From: Pseudogracilibacillus sp.
GTDB lineage: Bacteria; Bacillota; Bacilli; Bacillales; Amphibacillaceae
Reading direction: 5' to 3'
Assembly: GCA_026169505.1 (NCBI GenBank)
Contig: JAPFCO010000505.1
Span: 1 to 33,913, forward strand
Length of the DNA stretch: 33,913 nucleotides
A program made the translations under genes and the position numbers. This document shows, piece by piece, positions 27,506 through 33,913 of this stretch; the stretch's first letter is position 1, and each line of letters opens with the position of its first letter. The notes below the pieces were generated by a model that saw only the letters and a list, made by a program, of their open reading frames with translations, was not told the DNA's origin and made no database searches.

Positions 27506-29317
27506 ATGAAATATGAAGATACTTGGGATTTAGAAGGCATTTTTTCAGGAGGTACGAAATCACCTGCTTTACAAGAAAAGGTGAAAACGATTCAAGCAGA
27601 AATGAAAGCATATGAAGAAACGTTGAGTACGTTAGATGGGAAAGGGGATATGCCATTAGAAACCTTCCTTACATTATTACAACAGCGAGAAACGATTGGA
27701 AAGGGATTAGGGCAGTCTGCTACTTTTATTAAAATGTGGCATGATGCATACATGAATGATGAACATGCGAATGTTGTGATGGGTCAAGTGATGAAGATAA
27801 ATAGTGAGATGCAGAAATTATCGAATACATTTACGAAGAAACTCGTAGCTATTTCTAATAATAACTGGGAAGCATTACTAGCTAATGAAGTAGTGAAGCC
27901 ATTAGCTTTTCGATTAAATGAAATACGTGATCAGGGGAAACGACTTTTATCCGAAGCAGAAGAAAAACTGATTGCTGATTTAAATCAAGATGGACTAGCG
28001 GGGTGGAGTGATTTATATGACACTGTCGTCTCCATCATGACCATTCCATTTACAGATAAAATAGGCAAGACGACTGAATTATCAGTTGGTCAGGCGATGA
28101 ACCAGATGTATGCGGACCCAGACCCGGAAGTGCGGAAACAAATCTTTGAAAATTGGGAGGTAGCTTGGGCTAACTATGCACCGATTTTCACAGATACAAT
28201 CAATCATCTTGCAGGATATCGACTGACATTACAAAAAGCCCATGATCGTCACCATCATTTAGTGGAACCACTCGAATATAATCGAATGACAAAAGGTACG
28301 CTTGATGCGATGTGGGGTGCTGTTGCAAAAAACAAGCAACCGTTTTTGGATTATTTACAACGAAAAGCTACCTTACTTGAAATGGACCGATTAGGCTGGC
28401 AAGATGTCGATGCTCCAATTGCATTAGGAGATTTTGAGCCGACGACATTTACGTACGGTGAAGCATGCGATTTTGTTCTCGAACATTTCGAATCATTTGG
28501 ACCAAAGTTAACTGCCTTTACGAAACATGCATTAGAAAATCGTTGGGTGGAAGCAGAAAACCGTCCGAATAAACGTCCGGGTGGCTACTGTACTTCCTTA
28601 CCAGAGTTTGAAGAATCACGTATCTTTATGACGTTCACTGGTTCGCCAAGTGATACGAGTACGCTTGCTCATGAATTGGGCCATGCTTTTCATAGTCATG
28701 TAATGAAAGACGTGCCATATGTCAATCGCCGTTATGCGATGAATGTGGCGGAAACAGCGAGTACATTCGCAGAAACAATTATTAATAATGCAACAGTTAC
28801 AAATGCTGCATCGACAGAAGAGAAAATATCTTTATTAGGCTCAAAGCTAGAAGGTGCAACAGCAATGTTTTTAAATATCCATGCACGATTTTTATTTGAA
28901 GATGCATTTTACACAGAACGTGCCGAAGGAGTTGTTTCCGAAACAAGGTTAAATGAGTTGATGGAAGCAGCACAAAAAGAGTCATATGGGGACAGCTTAG
29001 AAAGCTATCATCCACATTTCTGGTCTAGTAAACTCCATTTCTTTATTGATAGTGTTCCGTTTTATAATTTTCCGTACACATTTGGTTATTTATTTAGTTT
29101 AGGGGTTTATGCGGAGTATATGAAACAGCCAGAAGGATTTGAAGAAAAGTATATTGCACTTCTACAAGACACCGGCTCAATGGAAGTAGAAGCATTAGCG
29201 AAAAAACATTTAAACGTCGATATTACGAAAGAAGACTTCTGGGTAGCAGGAATCGAATTAATGGTTGCCGATGTGGATGAATTTCTGAATGTAACAGAAG
29301 ACATTGCAAAAAAATAG
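27506..29317 (+). CDS. pepF: Oligoendopeptidase F (M3B metallopeptidase)
   Basis: Zn motif LAHELGHAFHSHVM; YEDTWDLEGIFSGG N-terminus; RBS GGAGAG. Confidence 0.92.
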   Translation: MKYEDTWDLEGIFSGGTKSPALQEKVKTIQAEMKAYEETLSTLDGKGDMPLETFLTLLQQRETIGKGLGQSATFIKMWHDAYMNDEHANVVMGQVMKINSEMQKLSNTFTKKLVAISNNNWEALLANEVVKPLAFRLNEIRDQGKRLLSEAEEKLIADLNQDGLAGWSDLYDTVVSIMTIPFTDKIGKTTELSVGQAMNQMYADPDPEVRKQIFENWEVAWANYAPIFTDTINHLAGYRLTLQKAHDRHHHLVEPLEYNRMTKGTLDAMWGAVAKNKQPFLDYLQRKATLLEMDRLGWQDVDAPIALGDFEPTTFTYGEACDFVLEHFESFGPKLTAFTKHALENRWVEAENRPNKRPGGYCTSLPEFEESRIFMTFTGSPSDTSTLAHELGHAFHSHVMKDVPYVNRRYAMNVAETASTFAETIINNATVTNAASTEEKISLLGSKLEGATAMFLNIHARFLFEDAFYTERAEGVVSETRLNELMEAAQKESYGDSLESYHPHFWSSKLHFFIDSVPFYNFPYTFGYLFSLGVYAEYMKQPEGFEEKYIALLQDTGSMEVEALAKKHLNVDITKEDFWVAGIELMVADVDEFLNVTEDIAKK

Positions 29318-29399
29318 AGTGATATATCTGCGATCTACATGCTTTATCCACGCTAGAAGAAGATGGGTATTTTGAAACGTTCTTTTCCATTTACTTTAT

Positions 29400-29588
29400 A
29401 TTGGTGGAAATTCATGGAGTAATGTTAATGAGAAGCTTTTACAGTTAAACAAAACAACATTTCAAAACAATATTCCCATAGTTGCTATATGTGGTGCTGT
29501 AGACTATTTGGCAACGAACGGTTTTCTAAATGATCATAACTATACTGGTAACTCGGTGTACATTTGGGATGACTATGAAAATTATAAT
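29400..29588 (+). pseudogene. Fragment of a DJ-1/PfpI family protein
   Basis: IGGNSWSNVNEKLLQLNKTTFQNNIPIVAICGAVDYLATNGFLNDHNYTGNSVYIWDDYENYN; no start codon or N-terminus. Confidence 0.65.
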
Positions 29589-29670
29589 CTTAATGGTAGT
29601 TTCCTAGTAATATATAGCGATCACTGTTCGCGAATCGAGGCAGATTGTTGGAAAATTGAGGGATGGAAAA

Positions 29671-30180
29671 ATGAATGATTTTTATACAACATTACATTAT
29701 GTTAATAAATTGATTTACGAGCCAAATGACCTAACTGTATAGTCGGTTCAAGAAGAAATACAAAATTCTAAGTACGGTGCTGGCACATTTCGATTATCTT
29801 CGAGAACAGTTCGTTTCAGAGTTGCAAATATAACCCCTACCAAAGGAGGGCAGTTTGTTGCATTTTGGGAAAAAGATGAAAATAATAAAAACCAACCCTT
29901 TACATATGAGGAAGCACCCGATTTATTGGTTATAACTGCTTTTCAACATGATAGTAAGTTTGGACAATTTATTTTTCCAAAAGATATTCTTTTCAAACAG
30001 AATATTCTTAGGTCCAGTTCAACAAAGGGAAAAATGGCAATAAGAGTTTATTCTAGCTGGGATAAACCGACTAGTAAGCAAGCAATGAAAACTCAAAAAT
30101 GGCAGTTGCCTTATTTTGTTGATATGAGTGATCCGAGTAAATTACCCATAGACAAAATAATAGAACTGTATTCGCTTTAA
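29671..30180 (+). pseudogene. mepB: MepB family protein gene with one in-frame TAG
   Basis: MNDFYTTLHYVNKLIYEPNDLTV*SVQEEIQNSKYGAGTFRL...VRFRVANITPTKGGQFVAFWEKDE...GQFIFPKDIL...GKMAIRVYSSWDKPTSKQAMKTQKWQLPYFVDM; TAG at 29740-29742. Confidence 0.7.
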
Positions 30181-30214
30181 TCTTATGTAAAAGGGCCTGA
30201 TTGTTAGATTGAAT

Positions 30215-30250
30215 AAAGACTATCCTAGATTATATAGGATAGTCTTTATT
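30215..30250. terminator. Bidirectional intrinsic terminator
   Basis: AAAGACTATCCTA-GATTATA-TAGGATAGTCTTTATT. Confidence 0.75.
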
Positions 30251-31198
30251 CTTCCTCCTTTTTCTTGTGATAAGTAATGTTTGCGAAACTACGGCAAGTA
30301 TAGGTAATTCAATTAACGGTCCAATAACTAAAGCTAAAGCAATAAGAGGTTGATCAGGAAACGCTGTCACAGCTATAGCCAAAGACACTGGTGAATTCCT
30401 AGCAATAATTGTCATATTTAAGCTAACCGAATCTTCATAGGGAAATTGTAAAAACCTTCCAACTAAGCGTCCTACTATATAGTTAATAACAAAAAATGAT
30501 AAAACTGGAATAATTAAGATGTAAATGACTTCTAGGTTTTCAAGTAAGTAAGAACCTTGGGAAGCAAACATTGCCATGATAGCTAATAATAAAAAGAAAA
30601 TTTGTGCATTGGCGAAAAAGGGAATAATCTTGTTGTTTAAAATAGATTTTTTTCTTAATAAGAATTGTGTAAGATGAGCAAGTATAAATGGAATAACTAA
30701 TACAATTACTATACTTTCTTTAAGCGTTGACATGGGTATCGATTCAATAGTCCCAGCAAATATTAACAAATATACTGGTAAAAGTATGACTTGTAAAATT
30801 AAATTAATGGGTAAAACAGATGTTGAAAGAGATACATTTCCTTTTGCTATACGCGTAAACGCTAGATACCAATCTGTACAAGGTGTCACCATAAGCATGA
30901 TAAAACCAATCCATAAAGCAGGATAATCAGATAAGAAAATGGAACCTAACCCCCAAGCTAGTACTGGTGTCCATATAAAATTAATGATCGTGTTCGACCC
31001 TAGAAATTTAATATTTGAAAAGGCTTTTTTTAATTGTTGCAATGGAATCGTTAAAAATAACCCATATAGCATGCACAAGAGAAATGGAGTAATTAGATTT
31101 TCCGCATATTGTTCAACTATGTTTACTTGTCCTAATAAGAGACCTAAACCAACAGCAAATAATATAATAAAAGTTTGTAGTTTATCTAATAGCCCCAT
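30230..31198 (-). CDS. BASS-superfamily transporter (bile acid:sodium symporter / ACR3 arsenite-efflux-like)
   Basis: Ten-TM-like protein; IGFIMLMVTPCTDWYLAFTRIAKGNVSLSTSVLPINLILQVILLPVYL. Confidence 0.75.
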   Translation of the reverse strand: MGLLDKLQTFIILFAVGLGLLLGQVNIVEQYAENLITPFLLCMLYGLFLTIPLQQLKKAFSNIKFLGSNTIINFIWTPVLAWGLGSIFLSDYPALWIGFIMLMVTPCTDWYLAFTRIAKGNVSLSTSVLPINLILQVILLPVYLLIFAGTIESIPMSTLKESIVIVLVIPFILAHLTQFLLRKKSILNNKIIPFFANAQIFFLLLAIMAMFASQGSYLLENLEVIYILIIPVLSFFVINYIVGRLVGRFLQFPYEDSVSLNMTIIARNSPVSLAIAVTAFPDQPLIALALVIGPLIELPILAVVSQTLLITRKRRKNKDYPI

Positions 31199-31385
31199 AA
31201 AAAATCAATCCTTCTTAAAACTAGGTAATCCAAATTACTAGTAAGTATAGAATAATTACATGTCCATTGCATTTTTCCGTTTGATTTAAATGCGTTAAAT
31301 AAATGTCGTTATAGTAAAAGTATTGATGTTAATAGACTTTTATTAATTTAGTGATCCGTTCACTTGATTCGACTGAATGATAATA

Positions 31386-31426
31386 AAATTGGCTTCCTTA
31401 TATAGAAAGAAGGAGCCAATTTTTTA
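31386..31426. terminator. Intrinsic terminator
   Basis: AAAATTGGCTTCCTT...AAGGAGCCAATTTTTT. Confidence 0.8.
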
Positions 31427-31435
31427 TTATATTAG

Positions 31436-33313
31436 TTACTGGAAACTTTCGATTAATAAAGATAATTCTTCCCAACGTTCCATTTTTTCTTCAAGTGTTT
31501 CTTCTAGTTTTTGCTGTTCTTCATACAGGACTTGTACTTTTTCAATGTCACTACCTTGTTCCGTAATTTCTATTTCAAGTGCAGTGATTTTCTCTTCTAA
31601 TTGTGTGATATCATCTTCAATTGTGTCCCATTCTTTTTGTTCGTGATAAGATAATTTTGTTTTTGCTTTTGGTTGTTGCTCCTGCTTTTTAGAAGTGTTT
31701 TTTTCTGAAATAGTAATTTCCTTTTCCGCTCTGTGATTACTATAATCACTGTAGTTCCCATACATATGATCGATACCACCATTGCCATCAAAGATCAGGA
31801 GTACATCGACAACTTGATCTAAGAAATAACGATCATGCGATACGGTGAGAACAACCCCAGGGAAGTATTCAATATATTCTTCTAAAATACTTAATGTTTG
31901 AATGTCTAAATCGTTGGTCGGTTCATCAAGTAAGAGTACATTCGGTTCTTGCATTAAAATCTTCAATAAATAAAGGCGACGCTTTTCTCCACCAGATAAT
32001 TGTCCAATATAAGACCACTGCTTTGCACGAGAAAATAAAAAACGTTCCAACATTTGCTCTGCCGTAATAATTGTTCCGTCTTTCGTTTCAATTACTTCAG
32101 CTACTTTTTTGATGTATTCAATAATACGCATATCGTCATTAAGGTCTTCTTCACCTTGTGTATAATAACCGATTTTCACCGTTTCTCCAGTTAGAACCGT
32201 TCCTGTGTCAGGTGTCATACGGCCAGCGATTAATTCGAGCAAGGTTGTTTTTCCAGCTCCGTTAGGTCCGATAATACCGATTCTATCTCCGGGTGTAATT
32301 AACTGGTCAAGTTGCCTGATTAGTGGCTTGTTCGCAATTGTTTTACTAACGGATCGCAGTTCGATGACTTGTTTCCCCAAACGTTGTGATCCAACTTGGA
32401 TATCAACATTATCATTATCTATGTGAAAGCTTTTTTCTTTCAATGTGTCAATGCGCTCGATTCTTGCTCGTTGTTTTGTAGAGCGTGCACGAGCACCACG
32501 TTGCAACCAAGCAAGCTCTCTTCTTAGTGTGTTATCATGTTTTTGTTGTAAACGAAGTTCTAATTCTTCACGTTCCACTTTTTTCTCTAAGAAGACTTTA
32601 TAATTACCTTCATATTTATAGAGTGCACCATGATCAAGTTCGAATATTGTATTTGTTACATGATTGAGAAAGTAGCGGTCATGTGTAACGAGTAAAAGGG
32701 CGCCAGGATAAGTCGTTAAATGCTTTTCTAACCAGATGATGGTGTCATTATCTAAATGGTTTGTCGGCTCATCTAAAATAAGTAAGTCAGCAGGTTGAAT
32801 GAGTGCTTTCGCAATTGCTACTCGCTTTTGCTGACCACCAGATAAAGAAGTAATGTGTTGAGAGAAGTCAATAATCCCCATTTTTGTTAAAATTGTTTTA
32901 GCAACTGTACTTGCTTCCCATGCATCATGTTTATCCATTAATTGTTGGATGTCTAACAATCGTTTTTGATGTACTTCATTAGCCGGATCATGTTCAAGTT
33001 GGACAAGTGCTTGCTCATAATCGCGTAGTACTTGCATAATAATCGCATCTCCACTAAATACATAATGTAAAATCGATATTGCCTGGTCAAATTGTGGGTT
33101 TTGATTCAAATATTCAATTTGATATGCTTTCGGATGGTCGATATTTCCTTCATCAGGTGTTTCGATTCCGGCGATAACTTTGAGTAAAGTAGATTTTCCA
33201 GTTCCATTCACACCAATTAAACCAATCCGATCATTTTTTTCAATGAAAACATTTATCTCTTCAAAAAGAACTTTTTCCCCATAAGATTTTGCAATATGTT
33301 CTAAAGTTAACAT
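31436..33313 (-). CDS. ABC-F family ATPase (YfmR/Uup-like, with C-terminal coiled coil)
   Basis: Two ABC domains (GVNGTGKST/SLSGGQQKRVAIAKAL; GPNGAGKTT/QLSGGEKRRLYLLKIL), no TM, coiled-coil tail. Confidence 0.92.
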   Translation of the reverse strand: MLTLEHIAKSYGEKVLFEEINVFIEKNDRIGLIGVNGTGKSTLLKVIAGIETPDEGNIDHPKAYQIEYLNQNPQFDQAISILHYVFSGDAIIMQVLRDYEQALVQLEHDPANEVHQKRLLDIQQLMDKHDAWEASTVAKTILTKMGIIDFSQHITSLSGGQQKRVAIAKALIQPADLLILDEPTNHLDNDTIIWLEKHLTTYPGALLLVTHDRYFLNHVTNTIFELDHGALYKYEGNYKVFLEKKVEREELELRLQQKHDNTLRRELAWLQRGARARSTKQRARIERIDTLKEKSFHIDNDNVDIQVGSQRLGKQVIELRSVSKTIANKPLIRQLDQLITPGDRIGIIGPNGAGKTTLLELIAGRMTPDTGTVLTGETVKIGYYTQGEEDLNDDMRIIEYIKKVAEVIETKDGTIITAEQMLERFLFSRAKQWSYIGQLSGGEKRRLYLLKILMQEPNVLLLDEPTNDLDIQTLSILEEYIEYFPGVVLTVSHDRYFLDQVVDVLLIFDGNGGIDHMYGNYSDYSNHRAEKEITISEKNTSKKQEQQPKAKTKLSYHEQKEWDTIEDDITQLEEKITALEIEITEQGSDIEKVQVLYEEQQKLEETLEEKMERWEELSLLIESFQ

Positions 33314-33440
33314 TCGCTTCATTCCTTCTATAATAGGCTACACAAATAATTCATGTCGTTTCTATATTATAACTGATTGATCGGTGATTTTCTAATTCAC
33401 AAATGGATAAGAGCATCTATACAAAATTAATCGCAATATA

Positions 33441-33477
33441 AAAACAGATGGAATTGTATTTATTTCCATCTGTTTTT
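33441..33477. terminator. Intrinsic terminator
   Basis: AAAACAGATGGAA-N10-TTCCATCTGTTTTT. Confidence 0.85.
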
Positions 33478-33486
33478 GGCTCTACA

Positions 33487-33903
33487 TTAAAGTGAGCGAT
33501 GTACTTCGGTAAAATAATCTGTTTCATGGATATGGTCAATCCAAGGTAAAAAAGTTTTTAAGACACTCATGAAATTTGCTCTTTCAGTCTTACTATGATC
33601 TGGATTCAATTCACCGTATTTATTTGTTACTAAGTCTGACCAAAATGACTGGTCACATTCATCCCAATCTTCTGCAGGAGATTGCTCTAATAATTCACGT
33701 AAATCAAATAAACTATTACGGTATTTCCGGAGTGTAGTATCGGATTTTCCAATCGTCTTTTCTTTATAGAAACGCACAAAATCACTTATATAAAAAGTCT
33801 CCATTGATTCCGGAGTAAAACCTAAATCTTCTAAATATGGAATATCCTCTTCTAATAATCTTGTACTTGTTTCTTCTAATTCGATTGGTTGGATACTAGT
33901 CAT
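33487..33903 (-). CDS. Hypothetical protein with integrase SAM-like (core-binding) segment; may extend beyond the window
   Basis: DFVRFYKEKTIGKSDTTLRKYRNSLFDLRELLEQ resembles tyrosine-recombinase N-terminal SAM-like domains; frame open to window edge. Confidence 0.5.
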   Translation of the reverse strand: MTSIQPIELEETSTRLLEEDIPYLEDLGFTPESMETFYISDFVRFYKEKTIGKSDTTLRKYRNSLFDLRELLEQSPAEDWDECDQSFWSDLVTNKYGELNPDHSKTERANFMSVLKTFLPWIDHIHETDYFTEVHRSL

Positions 33904-33913
33904 TCTCGATGCA

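Noticed and set aside
29926-30180. 84-aa ORF as an intact gene
   Set aside because: It is the C-terminal half of MepB, in frame with ATG 29671 and interrupted only by TAG 29740
31377-31646. 89-aa serine-rich plus-strand ORF
   Set aside because: Antisense of the Glu-rich coiled-coil tail of the ABC-F protein plus a terminator

Overview
This is a low-GC Bacillaceae-type chromosomal window. It carries a two-component system (truncated at the window start), a MerR regulator with an ABC-2 exporter, and housekeeping or accessory genes: DUF4317, MaoC-like, LLM oxidoreductase, CNNM/CorC, HAD, LysE, class I FBP aldolase, MBL-fold, DHA2 MFS, DegV, DapA-like, oligoendopeptidase F, BASS/ACR3-like transporter and ABC-F. 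There are also several small lipoprotein or membrane genes. The main unexplained signal is a dispersed intergenic family of quasi-palindromic elements. Four copies are exactly 116 bp (8361-8476, 14414-14529, 16447-16562, 27258-27373) and align without gaps. A fifth copy (17328-17407) has lost its apex. In each full-length copy position i faces position 117-i, and many pairs change together between copies. A second signal is a minus-strand transcription unit of about 365 nt (about 16307 to 15942). It has its own sigma-A-like promoter (TTTACT-N17-TATAAT), an intrinsic terminator and no convincing ORF, so it is a candidate structured ncRNA. The window also holds an unusual number of decayed genes (erm-like, DJ-1/PfpI, mepB, a TetR-like fragment, a small membrane protein, and one gene with a stop at codon 3) and an unlisted 53-aa ORF directly upstream of fda. 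All calls come from reading the sequence; no database search was run.
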